Below are positions 24,010 to 31,903 of a DNA stretch of 64,000 bases, piece after piece (positions within the stretch are counted from its first letter, which is position 1; every line of letters starts with the position of its first letter). The notes under the pieces were generated by a model. The model was not told the DNA's origin, did not search any database, and worked only from the letters and a program-made list of their open reading frames with translations. This stretch comes from JAXLYE01 sp046351595. Its GTDB lineage: Bacteria; Myxococcota_A; Polyangia; Palsa-1104; JAEUJZ01. Location of the stretch: assembly GCA_046351595.1 (NCBI GenBank), contig JAXLYE010000001.1:1736001-1800000 (forward strand), read 5' to 3'. The translations under genes were made by a program, and so were the position numbers.

Positions 24010-25128
24010 CTAAGGCGCCGCGGCCGGCTTGGCGCGCTGGTACTTGTTCACCGCGGCCTGGTGCTCCTCGATCGTCACCGAGAACTGGTGGGTGCCGTCG
24101 TTGCGCGAGACGAAGTACAGGTATGGCGTGCTGTCGGGCTGGAGCACCGCCTGCAGCGCCGCGCGCCCGGGGTTGCAGATCGGCCCCGGCGGCAGGCCCT
24201 CGTGCGTGTAGGTGTTGTACGGGTTGTCCGGGTCCACAAGGTGGATGCGCCGGATGCGCCCCTGGAACTGCTTGCACGCCTCGCTCTTCTCCGTCGGGAC
24301 CGTGCAGCCGTAGACGATCGTCGGGTCGGTCTCGAGCCGGTGCGGCTTGAACGTCGGCAGGCGCAGGCGGTTCAGGAAGACGCCGGCGATGCGCGGCCGC
24401 TCCTCGGGGCGGGCGGTTTCCTTCTCGACCAGGCTGGCCATCACGATGATCTCGCGGTCGCCGAAGCGGTACTGGCGGTTCAGGATCCGCAGCGCCTCGA
24501 AGTGCTGCGACTTCAGCTCGCCGAGCACCCGCTGCGCGCGCTTGACCATCGCCGGCAGCACCTTGGTGCACGGCACGCCCGGCGGGAAGCGGTAGGTGTC
24601 GGGGAACAGGTAGCCCTCCAGCGTCGGCCCCGCGACCCCCAGCGAGAGCGCATAGCTGCTGTCGCGCATCAGCCGCTCGGCCTCGGCCGCCTTGCAGATG
24701 CCGGCCTCCTCGAGCAGGCGCGCCACCTCGAGCAGGTTCTTGCCCTCGGGGATGGTGACCGGGACCTCGGGCTCGCGGGCGCCGGACAGCAGCACCTCGA
24801 GGATCTGCCGCGGCGTCATGCGCGCCGAGAGCGAGTAGGCGCCGGCCCGGATCTTCGAGGCGACGCCGCGCTCGTTGGCGTAGAAGCGGAACCACTCGGG
24901 GTGGAAGATCAGCCGCTTGTCGGCGAGCAGCCGCGAGATCTCTGAGAGGCTCATGCCCTTGACGACGACGACCTTGGTGTCGCCGGGGCCGTCGACGGGG
25001 CCGGGCCGGTCGGGGTAGCGCATCGCGCGCCCCACCAGGTAGCCCCCGGCGGCGAGCGCGCTCCCGACGGTCAGCAGCACGATCAAGGCGGCGAGGCGGC
25101 GCCGCGCCACGAGGCTCAGGCCGGCCAT
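24010..25128 (-). CDS. mltG: Endolytic murein transglycosylase MltG
   Basis: Inner-membrane enzyme that cleaves nascent glycan strands and helps terminate their synthesis. 372 residues from the ATG two bases after the ruvX stop, preceded by GGGAG; a longer open frame adds an artefactual Leu-rich stretch that is really ruvX read in another frame. A single transmembrane helix at about 10-32 is followed by a LysM-like region (GMSLSEISRLLADKRLI) and the YceG catalytic domain with MASLVEKETARPEER (catalytic Glu235), AGVFLNRL, LETDPTIVYG and NTYTHEGLPPGPI. Adjacent ruvX-mltG genes suggest an operon. Confidence 0.94.
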   Translation of the reverse strand: MAGLSLVARRRLAALIVLLTVGSALAAGGYLVGRAMRYPDRPGPVDGPGDTKVVVVKGMSLSEISRLLADKRLIFHPEWFRFYANERGVASKIRAGAYSLSARMTPRQILEVLLSGAREPEVPVTIPEGKNLLEVARLLEEAGICKAAEAERLMRDSSYALSLGVAGPTLEGYLFPDTYRFPPGVPCTKVLPAMVKRAQRVLGELKSQHFEALRILNRQYRFGDREIIVMASLVEKETARPEERPRIAGVFLNRLRLPTFKPHRLETDPTIVYGCTVPTEKSEACKQFQGRIRRIHLVDPDNPYNTYTHEGLPPGPICNPGRAALQAVLQPDSTPYLYFVSRNDGTHQFSVTIEEHQAAVNKYQRAKPAAAP

Positions 25129-25130
25129 GC

Positions 25131-25628
25131 CTACTCCCGCCCCCCGCCCGCGGCGAGCGCCGACCCCGGGTCCGAGCCTGAAGAGGAGGAGGAGGAGGAG
25201 GAGGAGGACGAGTCCGCCGGTGCGCGCTGCGCGTCCAGCCACGCCTGCAGGATCACGGCCGCAGCCAGCCGGTCGATGACCTGCTTGCGCCGCGCCCGCG
25301 ACACGTCCGCGGCCAGCAGCACCTCCTCGGCCGCCACGGTCGAGTAGCTCTCGTCCTGGTAGACCACGTCCAGCCCGGCCTGGGACAGCGCATCCCCGAG
25401 CACGCGCACCCGCGCCGCGCGGTGGCCCTCGTTGCCCTCGCAGTCATAGGGCAGGCCGACCACGACCCGCCGGACCCCGTAGGAAGCCGCGCGCGCCACA
25501 ATCGTCACGACGTCGGCCTTGGTGCCCCGCCGCGACAGAGTCTGCAGGGCGTGGGCGCAGAGCCCGAGCTCATCGCTCACCGCCACCCCAATGGTCTTGG
25601 AGCCCACGTCTAACCCGAGCACCCGCAC
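25131..25628 (-). CDS. ruvX: Putative Holliday junction resolvase / pre-16S rRNA nuclease YqgF
   Basis: 165 residues from a GTG start. RNase-H-like fold residues are visible: Asp7 in LGLDVGSKTIGVAVSD, the VVVGLPYDCEGNEG strand, the YQDESYSTV motif with its acidic residue and a late Asp in KQVIDRLAAAVIL. E. coli YqgF acts in 16S rRNA 5' maturation, so the resolvase name is historical. The C-terminus ends in a run of about 11 serines encoded by a GAG/CTC trinucleotide repeat (25182-25208), which is not part of the family. The start is uncertain: the frame is open upstream, but similarity begins at this GTG; a GAGGG lies rather far upstream. Confidence 0.88.
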   Translation of the reverse strand: MRVLGLDVGSKTIGVAVSDELGLCAHALQTLSRRGTKADVVTIVARAASYGVRRVVVGLPYDCEGNEGHRAARVRVLGDALSQAGLDVVYQDESYSTVAAEEVLLAADVSRARRKQVIDRLAAAVILQAWLDAQRAPADSSSSSSSSSSSGSDPGSALAAGGGRE

Positions 25629-25802
25629 GAAGCGACCATGACACGCCCTCAGAAAGAGCGTCAAGTTTCGCGACGGTGAGGCCGCTTGGCGTTCTCTTCT
25701 ATAGAGGCGCGGCGTCGGTGCCAGACGCGTAGACGAGGGGCGCTGCTGCGACCGCATGCGGCAGGCGCCCCCGGCGCGCCAGGAACGCAAGCACGCGCGG
25801 TC

Positions 25803-25876
25803 AGGACCGCGAGCACGCGTGGTTTAGGACCGCGAGCACGCGTGGTGCAGAGAAACTACGCGTGGTGCAGAGAAAC
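25803..25876. repeat. Two overlapping direct-repeat pairs
   Basis: A 21-base sequence AGGACCGCGAGCACGCGTGG(T) occurs at 25803 and 25826 (period 23); overlapping it, ACGCGTGGTGCAGAGAAAC occurs at 25838 and 25858 (period 20). Confidence 0.9.
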
Positions 25877-25926
25877 GCTGAGGAGCTCTTTGGAAGATGG
25901 AATGCGGAGCGTTCTCTCGACTCTTC

Positions 25927-25974
25927 TCGACCTCGACCTCGACTTCGACCTCGACTTCGACTTCGACCTCGACT
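25927..25974. repeat. Hexanucleotide array TCGAC[CT], eight units
   Basis: Eight uninterrupted 6-bp units TCGACC or TCGACT between ruvX and the histone-like gene. All six frames can stay open across it, which explains the spurious Asp/Leu, Glu/Val and Ser/Thr repeat frames there. Confidence 0.95.
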
Positions 25975-26334
25975 TCGCGAGCTCGAGCGGGTCGCGCGGG
26001 TCGCGCGCGGCTGCGAAACGCCTGCGCACGCTGCTCCCTGACCGCGCGTCCACTCCGCCCGGATGCGGGCCGCCCCGACGGCACCGGCGGCGCTCTCGGC
26101 ACAGCGTCAGCGCAGCAGATCTGATCTGCGCGGATCTGAGCGTGCATGCGCGAGAGAAAACCCCGTCGAACGGGAGAAATTTCGCGCAATTTCGAGGCAG
26201 CAAACGGGAAAACTCCGCGCTCCGAGGGAATCCCGAGGAGAAGTTGGGCTCGCGATGCGCGCGCCTGCGGGGCCTGTTTGGGGGCTCCTCGGGACCCCGA
26301 GGAGAAAAAAAGTGAGTTTTTCCGCGCAAAACGA

Positions 26335-26363
26335 TTGACAGCCCCGTCGAGGCTCTCCTAGTG
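26335..26363 (+). promoter_or_regulatory. Promoter of the histone-like gene
   Basis: A perfect TTGACA lies at 26335-26340. With 17 bp spacing the -10 would be CTAGTG (26358-26363), weak against consensus but carrying the central TAG often seen in high-GC promoters. The leader then runs to GGAGGAGAAGT and the ATG at 26402. Confidence 0.65.
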
Positions 26364-26401
26364 TCAGAGCACACCAACCCCCTCAGAGTTGGAGGAGAAG
26401 T

Positions 26402-26818
26402 ATGGCCGAGAAAGTTGCGAAGATTGGTGTCAAGCGTGAACCCGGTTTCCTCTACTTCCTGCGTGGCTCGGACGTCTACAAGACGCCCATGAAGCGCGCT
26501 GGCGCGCCGTCGGCGGCGGGCAAGGCCGAGAAGGTCATGGCCGGCAACTTCTCGCGCGAGGAAGGCTACCTGTACTTCCTCGACGCCAACGGCGACATCT
26601 CTCGCGCGAAGCGGGCTGTCGGCGGTCAGAAGCGCAAGAAGCCGAAGACCGAGAAGAAGACCGCCAAGAAGCCGGCGGCCAAGAAGGCTGCTCCGGCGGC
26701 CAAGAAGGCTGCTCCGGCGGCCAAGAAGGCGGCCCCGGCCGCCAAGAAGCCGGCCGCCAAGCCCGCCGCCAAGAAGCCGGCGGCTCCGGCCAAGAAGGCC
26801 CCGGCCAAGAAGAAGTAA
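26402..26818 (+). CDS. Histone-H1-like DNA-binding protein with duplicated N-terminal motif
   Basis: 138 residues in two parts. Residues 1-76 contain a duplicated motif: KREPGFLYFLRGSDVYKTPMKR and later SREEGYLYFLDANGDISRAKR share the pattern [KS]RE.G[FY]LYFL...[GD]..[YS]. The tail from about 77 is Lys/Ala/Pro-only with repeated KKAAPAA units, as in histone H1, Hc1 and AlgP tails, and should bind DNA or RNA nonspecifically. I do not recognise the N-terminal domain as a named family. A strong GGAGGAG site, a consensus -35 and a strong terminator suggest high expression as a single gene. Nucleoid compaction is the likeliest role, but this is inference from composition. Confidence 0.88.
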   Translation: MAEKVAKIGVKREPGFLYFLRGSDVYKTPMKRAGAPSAAGKAEKVMAGNFSREEGYLYFLDANGDISRAKRAVGGQKRKKPKTEKKTAKKPAAKKAAPAAKKAAPAAKKAAPAAKKPAAKPAAKKPAAPAKKAPAKKK

Positions 26819-26851
26819 CGAAGCAGGGCGCCACCGACGGTGGCGAACGAG

Positions 26852-26882
26852 AGCCGACCCATCGGGTCGGCTTTTTTATTTT
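26852..26882 (+). terminator. Rho-independent terminator of the histone-like gene
   Basis: A 9-bp perfect stem AGCCGACCC/GGGTCGGCT with a 3-base loop ATC is followed by TTTTTATTTT, 33 bp after the histone-like stop. A smaller hairpin GCCACC-GAC-GGTGGC precedes it. Confidence 0.93.
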
Positions 26883-26918
26883 GTGCGCACGCAGCGGCCC
26901 GCGAGCCTGATACATAGG

Positions 26919-27017
26919 GCACCGGACTCTGTCCGGTGCGAAACTCCGCGCGGGAAGCGCGCGGCGGGGGAGGCTCCGCCGGCTTTGCCGGTGGAGGGGG
27001 CACGGGAAAGTGCCCCC
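26919..27017 (+). other. Cluster of four strong hairpins, possible structured RNA
   Basis: Four consecutive stems fill 99 bases: 26919-26939 (8 bp, loop CTCTG), 26946-26964 (7 bp, loop GGAAG), 26974-26996 (10 bp with one G-T pair, loop TTT) and 26996-27017 (8 bp, loop GGGAAA). No T tract follows on either strand, so they are not ordinary terminators. Loops 2 and 4 are GNRA-like only on the plus strand, so that strand is given. It sits between the histone-like terminator and the stop of the leftward M61-like gene. No known RNA family was recognised. Confidence 0.55.
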
Positions 27018-27065
27018 CTGTATGAAGAACGCGGCGCCTGCTGCGTGGGCGCGACGGCGCAGCGC

Positions 27066-28529
27066 CTAGAACATGGCGCGGCGCAGCCCGGCCAGCGGTG
27101 CGTCGTCGCGCAGCTCGACGGTCTCATCCCCCGTCGGGATGACGCCCAGCCGCGCCAGCGCCTCGCGCACCGCGATGGCCCGCCGCTCTGCGAGCAGCGC
27201 CTTCACCAGCGGGCGCCCGGCAGCGCGGTCGAGCGCGGCGATGACCTCGTCTTCCTCGACGGGCGCGCGCAGGCTCTGCTGGCGCAGCGCGCGCAGCACG
27301 TCGTCCAGCGTCACCTGCCCGCGCGAGTGCTCGCGGATGGCGATGTCGGTCAGCAGGGCGACGCACGCGCCGCCCCAGTAGACGCGGGTGTAGCGGTGCG
27401 TGCGGCGCAGCGACTCGCTCTCTTCAGCGAGGGAGGCGCCGCCCGTGGGCTGGCAGAAGCGCCGCACGCCGTCCCACAGGTCGCCCCAGGTGGCGGCCGG
27501 CGTCAGCGCCCTCAGGCGCCCGCGCAGCACGTCCTGGTAGTAGGTCGTGAAGCCCTCGACGAACCACGACATCTTGCCGTCGGTCAGCGGGTTGCCGAGG
27601 TGGAACAGCTCGTGGACCGCCACCCACTCCTCGCGGAAGTCGAAGCGCTCGCAGCCGGCGCCGATGTAAAGCACCACCGACGCGAGCCCGCGCCGCATCA
27701 CGCTGCCGAACAGCGCCGGCTTGCGGCTGCCCGGCACCGGCACGAGCGTGACGTGGACGCGGTCGTGCAGGAGCGTTCCGTAGAAGCGGTCGACGGCGCC
27801 GACCGCGGTCTCGATCCAGCCGCGCAGCGCGGCATCGCTGGCGCGGCGCGGCCACCTGAGCACGTTCAGGTCGACCGTGGTGTGCGGCAGCCGGATCTGC
27901 CCGAGCGAGGCGACCTGTCCGACGGTGATGTAGTTGCCGCCGTCGTACTGCTCGGCGTCCAGGCGGAAGCGCAGGCCGGGCTCCGCAAGGCGCGCGTAGG
28001 GCGCGGTCAGGGAAGCCCCGGCAGGCAGCTGGAACTCGACGGTGATGGCCGCGGGCGGGCGGCCGCGCGGCAGCGGATCCGGGCGCAGGAGCAGCGTCTC
28101 GTCGTTGAAGATGAACGAGTCGCCGAGCTGCTCGGCGTAGTCGACGGAGCTCTGGTCGCGCGCCAGCGAGCGCAGGTCATAGCGGTAGCGCAGCCGCGTC
28201 GGCGCGCCGTCCACCGTCGCCAGCCAGCAGGTGCCGTCGCGCGGCAGCGGCTGTGCCGGGCCGCTCTCCCCCGCGAGCTGCACGAGGTCGCGGACATACT
28301 CGCCGGCCCCGTCCATGTCGGCGCAGACCCGCAGGCGACCCGAGGCGAAGCCGTGCAGCGTCCAGGCCACCTCGGCGATGCCCTGCAGGTCGGGGAAGCG
28401 CACGACAAAGTCCCAGCGCGGGCTGGCCGCGGCCCGGGACCCGGCCGCCGCAGCCGCCGGCGGGCGACCCTGGACGCGCTGGGCCGGCAGCAGCGCCCCC
28501 AGCAGAGCGAGCACGACGAGCCAGCGCAT
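27066..28529 (-). CDS. Secreted M61-like zinc metallopeptidase
   Basis: 487 residues with a short signal peptide (MRWLVVLALLGALLPAQRVQG). The first half resembles the beta domain of M61 (glycyl aminopeptidase) proteins; the second has the zinc motif HELFH (His306, Glu307, His310) followed by SWFVEGFTTYY carrying the third ligand, as in gluzincins. The C-terminal region is helical and lacks an obvious PDZ domain, which many M61 enzymes have. The ATG is 5 bases after the asparagine synthetase stop, so the two are probably cotranscribed. It is likely exported to the periplasm or outside; the substrate is unknown. The open frame continues upstream into asnB only because of base composition. Confidence 0.82.
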   Translation of the reverse strand: MRWLVVLALLGALLPAQRVQGRPPAAAAAGSRAAASPRWDFVVRFPDLQGIAEVAWTLHGFASGRLRVCADMDGAGEYVRDLVQLAGESGPAQPLPRDGTCWLATVDGAPTRLRYRYDLRSLARDQSSVDYAEQLGDSFIFNDETLLLRPDPLPRGRPPAAITVEFQLPAGASLTAPYARLAEPGLRFRLDAEQYDGGNYITVGQVASLGQIRLPHTTVDLNVLRWPRRASDAALRGWIETAVGAVDRFYGTLLHDRVHVTLVPVPGSRKPALFGSVMRRGLASVVLYIGAGCERFDFREEWVAVHELFHLGNPLTDGKMSWFVEGFTTYYQDVLRGRLRALTPAATWGDLWDGVRRFCQPTGGASLAEESESLRRTHRYTRVYWGGACVALLTDIAIREHSRGQVTLDDVLRALRQQSLRAPVEEDEVIAALDRAAGRPLVKALLAERRAIAVREALARLGVIPTGDETVELRDDAPLAGLRRAMF

Positions 28530-28534
28530 CTCGT

Positions 28535-30559
28535 TCAGTCTACCGCGCCCAGCGCCGGCAGCGTGTAGCGCAGCCACAGCGTCGCCACCAGCGCCGTCCA
28601 CACCGTCGCGGCGGCGTGGCGCTGCCGGCCGCGGTACAGCGCCTCGACCGCGGCCGTGACCTCGGCCGGGCGCGCCAGCTCGGCGAGCTCCGGCGGCAGC
28701 ACCTGCAGCTCGGCGCGGACCCGCGCCTCGTCGGCGAGCAGCCAGCCGAGCAGCGGCGAGAAGAAGCCGGTCTTGTCGACACGCAGCCGCACCGCCTCGG
28801 GCAGAAGGCCGCGCGCCGCCTGCCGCAGCAGCCGCTTGGTGTAGCCGTCGCCGAGCCGCGCCGTCGGGTCGGTCGTGAGCATGAGCTCGAGCAGGCGGTG
28901 GTCGAGGAACGGCGCGCGCGACTCGACCCCGTGCGCCATGCTGCTGCGGTCGTCGTGGCGCAGGATGTGCGGCAGCGCGTAGCGCGCGATGCAGTCGAGC
29001 AGGTAGCGGTCGAAGAGCGTCCACGCCTCGGGCGCGCCCTGGCACAGCGGCGGCGGCTCGCTCATAAAACGCGCCGGCGCATCCCGCCACAGCCGCTCGC
29101 CCGCGGGCGACAGCGGGAACTGGGCGCGCACGCGCAGCGCGTAGAGCGGCTGCCGCAGCCACGGCGGCGCGGCCTGGTACAGCGCCCCGAGCAGCAGCCG
29201 CTCGGGCGGCTCCCCGACGAGCGCCCGGCGGGCCAGAGCCTCGTGCCACAGCGCCCGCAGCCGCCGCGCGCGCAAGAGCTCACCGAGCAGCACGAAGAAG
29301 TACGACGGGTAGCCGCCCATCACCTCGTCGCCGCCCTGGCCGCTGAGCAGCACCTTGACGCCGGCCTCGGACACCCGGCGCAGGAGCGCGAAGTGGGCGC
29401 AGATCGACGTGTCCGCAAACGGCGCCTCCTGGTGGTAGAGCACGGTCAACAGGTCGCGCGCGAACTCGCCCGCCGTCGGCGACGAGCGCACGACCGCGGC
29501 CGGCGGGATGTGCAGCCCGGACAGCACCTGCTCGGCCCACGCCGTCTCGTCCCCGGGCTCGGTCGCCCCTCCCGTCGGCGCCGACGACGCGCCGCCTGGG
29601 GGAGCGAAGCTGCTGACGAAGACGCGGTAGCCCGGCGCGCGGGCCACCGCCAGCGCCGTCACCACCGACGAGTCGAGGCCGCCCGACAGCGAGCCGCCGA
29701 TGGGCGCGTCGCTGCGCAGCCGCAGCCGCACCGCGTCGGTAAGCAGCGCCCGCAGCTCGGCCACCAGGTCGTCGTCGAGCGGCCGCCGCCGGGGCGGGCT
29801 CAGGTGGTAGTAGCGCTCGCAGCGCAGGTCGAGCCGCTCGCCCGGCAGCAGCGCGGCGCGCAGGTAGCAGCCCGCCGGCACCTGCTCGACCTGCTCGAAC
29901 AGCGTGCGCTCGGGCTCGTGGTCGACGTCTCGCGTGGCCAGAAACTGCGCCAGGCCGCGCAGCGCCGCGCGGGGTTCGAGCGCGCCCGAGGCAAACAGCG
30001 CCTTCGCCTCGGAGCCGAAGACCAGGTGCAGGCCCGACCCCGGCGCCCGCGCCCGCGTATAAAACAGCGGCTTCTCGCCGAAGCGGTCACGCACGAGGTA
30101 CAGCGCCTGCTCGGCGCGGTCCCACAGCGCGAAGGCGAACATGCCGTTCAGGCGCGACAGGCAGCCCGGCCCGAAGGCCCGCCAGGCGTAGAGCAGCGCC
30201 GCAGTGTCCGAGCGGCAGCCGGCCGGCGCGCGCTCGCCGAGCTCCCCGAGGAGCTCGACGAAGTTGTAGATCGCGCCGTTGAAGACCAGGGAGTAGCGGC
30301 CGCTGACGTCGGTCATCGGCTGCGCCGCCTGCTCGCTCGGGTCGATGATGGCCAGCCGGCGGTGGCCGAGCGCCAGCGTGCAGCCGCGGCCGCTCTCGAC
30401 GAGCACGCCCTCCCCGTCGGGGCCGCGGTGGCGCACCGCGCGCGCCATGCGCCGCACCCGCGCTTCGAGCTCGGCCAGCGGCTCGGCCGTGCGGTCGCTC
30501 ACGGGGGCTGCCGCACGCTCCGTCACAGGGACCGCCAGGATGCCGACGAGGCCGCACAT
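28535..30559 (-). CDS. asnB: Asparagine synthetase, glutamine-hydrolysing
   Basis: 674 residues starting MCGLVGILAV, where Cys2 is the glutaminase nucleophile after Met removal, which fixes the start. The N-terminal Ntn glutaminase domain has RHRGPDGEG and FNGAIYNF; the synthetase domain has the ATP-pyrophosphatase loop LSGGLDSS and LLSGQGGDEVMGGYPSY. At this length it resembles the long AsnB-type proteins (about 600-670 residues) found in amino-acid supply or in surface-polysaccharide and secondary-metabolite clusters. Here the only companion is the M61-like peptidase directly downstream. A possible TATAAT on the minus strand lies at 30737-30732 without a good -35. Confidence 0.92.
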   Translation of the reverse strand: MCGLVGILAVPVTERAAAPVSDRTAEPLAELEARVRRMARAVRHRGPDGEGVLVESGRGCTLALGHRRLAIIDPSEQAAQPMTDVSGRYSLVFNGAIYNFVELLGELGERAPAGCRSDTAALLYAWRAFGPGCLSRLNGMFAFALWDRAEQALYLVRDRFGEKPLFYTRARAPGSGLHLVFGSEAKALFASGALEPRAALRGLAQFLATRDVDHEPERTLFEQVEQVPAGCYLRAALLPGERLDLRCERYYHLSPPRRRPLDDDLVAELRALLTDAVRLRLRSDAPIGGSLSGGLDSSVVTALAVARAPGYRVFVSSFAPPGGASSAPTGGATEPGDETAWAEQVLSGLHIPPAAVVRSSPTAGEFARDLLTVLYHQEAPFADTSICAHFALLRRVSEAGVKVLLSGQGGDEVMGGYPSYFFVLLGELLRARRLRALWHEALARRALVGEPPERLLLGALYQAAPPWLRQPLYALRVRAQFPLSPAGERLWRDAPARFMSEPPPLCQGAPEAWTLFDRYLLDCIARYALPHILRHDDRSSMAHGVESRAPFLDHRLLELMLTTDPTARLGDGYTKRLLRQAARGLLPEAVRLRVDKTGFFSPLLGWLLADEARVRAELQVLPPELAELARPAEVTAAVEALYRGRQRHAAATVWTALVATLWLRYTLPALGAVD

Positions 30560-31055
30560 CGCGCCAGCATACACCGATGCGCCGCGGCTTGTGCCGTCGC
30601 CCAGCCGCGGGCCGCTGCGGCCGCTGCGACGGGCCGTGCGGGGCGCCATCGAGCACAGCTATGTGGCAATCGCCATATCACGCTATCCGCGTGAGATCAC
30701 TGGGGTTTTCCATTATGTGAAAACACCAATAATTATAACTACCTTGCCTACAGGAGAGCCTTCCGGAGCACCTCCGCGTGGCCCGCGGCACACCTCCCTG
30801 CAGCCGCCAAAGCAAGCCATTTCTCGACGATAAATCGCACCTGGGAAGGTCCCCGGCGGGGGCGCCGGTGTGCGCCTAACGTCACCAAAGATTCTTGGCG
30901 CTTCCGCTTGGTCAATTCTGATATTCTTCTACGCGGAGTTTTCTGATGGTCGTGCCACAAATGGTTCTTAGTCTGCGTACTTGCCCCTGTTTCGATGTTG
31001 CAAACGGGTCGCGCAGTACGGGGACGCCTCCCGGGGGCGGCTGGAGGGCACCTGC
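30560..31055. other. Divergent intergenic region between asnB and the RlpA-like gene
   Basis: 496 bp containing the upstream regions of both flanking genes. An AT-rich core lies at about 30660-30750 (includes TATAAT on the minus strand at 30737-30732). Another less GC-rich stretch at 30880-30950 is the likeliest site of the rightward promoter. Short open frames here have no coding features. Confidence 0.5.
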
Positions 31056-31832
31056 ATGACGCTATTGCTTGCGATCTCGATGCTGGCCGGGATCCAGACC
31101 GGTAACGCATCACGCTACGGTTACGCGGGCGACATCTACGACCGCGTCGGATCCTTTGCCTGCCGCCGGACGCTGTCGGCCCGCTACGGGGACCGCGTCT
31201 GGCAGCAGATGCGGTCGCAGGGCCTGGCGCACCGCACCCTGCCCTGCGGCGCCCGGCTGGGCGTCTGCAACGTCCGCACCGGCCAGTGCACGGTCGCCTA
31301 CGTCGTCGACCGCGGGCCGTGGGGCGCGCTCGACCGCAAGGGCGAGTGGCATGTCCGCACCGGCCGCCTGCTGCCGGGTGAGCACTACCGCGGCGAGCTC
31401 GATCTCTTGCCCGGGACCTACTCGGCGATCAACGTCGTCGGTATCGAGCGCGTGGCGTTCTGGCCGCTGCCCCTGCCCGACGCGCAGTCGATGCGCCGCG
31501 GCATCAAGCTGCCGCCGCTGCGCGCCATGGGCCCGAGCTCGGTGGCCTTCGACATCTCGCCGCTGCACCGCGAGCAGCCGTTCCCGCCGCTGCGGGACGC
31601 GCAGCCGTCGCAGGTGACCTATACGCTGGCCGGTCCGGCGGTGGCGCCGCCGGTGCTCACCGCGGCCGAGCCCGAGGCCGCCCCGGTCGCGCTGGCCGCG
31701 GCCCTTGTGCGCACCGAGCCGGCCCTGCCCGCCGCGCTGCCCGGCCGTGCCATGCTGCTGCCGCTGCGGCTCTACGAGACGCCGCGCTCGCGCCACAGCG
31801 CCCGCCGCCCCTTCCCGCCCCTGCGGACCTGA
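31056..31832 (+). CDS. RlpA-like double-psi beta-barrel protein, probably secreted
   Basis: 258 residues. The ATG follows CTGGAGGGCACCTGC (GGAGGG site) and begins a short signal-like segment MTLLLAISMLAGIQTGNA. Residues 19-130 match the RlpA-type double-psi beta-barrel: ASRYGYAGD at the start, LPCGARLGVCNVRTGQC in place of the usual GT.V.V.N..NG, and YVVDRGPWG holding the catalytic-type Asp of the family, then LDLLPGTYSAI. Four cysteines in this domain could form disulfides. The C-terminal half is Pro/Ala-rich without a SPOR domain. RlpA proteins are lytic transglycosylases on naked glycan; whether this variant is active is uncertain. Confidence 0.75.
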   Translation: MTLLLAISMLAGIQTGNASRYGYAGDIYDRVGSFACRRTLSARYGDRVWQQMRSQGLAHRTLPCGARLGVCNVRTGQCTVAYVVDRGPWGALDRKGEWHVRTGRLLPGEHYRGELDLLPGTYSAINVVGIERVAFWPLPLPDAQSMRRGIKLPPLRAMGPSSVAFDISPLHREQPFPPLRDAQPSQVTYTLAGPAVAPPVLTAAEPEAAPVALAAALVRTEPALPAALPGRAMLLPLRLYETPRSRHSARRPFPPLRT

Positions 31833-31903
31833 GCACCTGAGCATCGGGCCGGGGGCACTCTCTCGTGCCCCCCGCCGGCCGGTAGCGCCGCCTCGGCCGC
31901 GCT

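Larger units (their letters stand above)
25629..26334. other. Repeat-bearing intergenic region upstream of the histone-like gene
   Basis: About 700 bp between divergent ruvX and the histone-like gene. Several short overlapping frames exist but none resembles a protein or has a good start site. It holds direct repeats (25803-25876), a hexanucleotide array (25927-25974), an A-rich segment around 26150-26230, and an inverted repeat CTCCTCGGG/CCCGAGGAG (26286-26304) followed by a run of A that does not suit a terminator for either strand. Confidence 0.6.

Noticed and set aside
24010..25242. Longer MltG frame with an N-terminal poly-Leu stretch
   Set aside because: The extra 38 residues are ruvX poly-Ser codons read in another frame; the ATG two bases after the ruvX stop has a site and a proper membrane helix.
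26286..26304. Inverted repeat CTCCTCGGG/CCCGAGGAG as a terminator
   Set aside because: It is followed by A, not T, on the plus strand, and on the minus strand the T run is on the wrong side. The loop is also too small.
25686..26315. Plus-strand frames over the 25.7-26.3 kb region
   Set aside because: They cross the repeats, have Arg/Ser-rich noise composition and no ribosome-binding site.
26911..26985. Sequence GGACTCTGTCC resembling a tRNA anticodon arm
   Set aside because: The loop is five bases, no D or T arm (no GTTCGA) can be formed, and the following bases form other hairpins.
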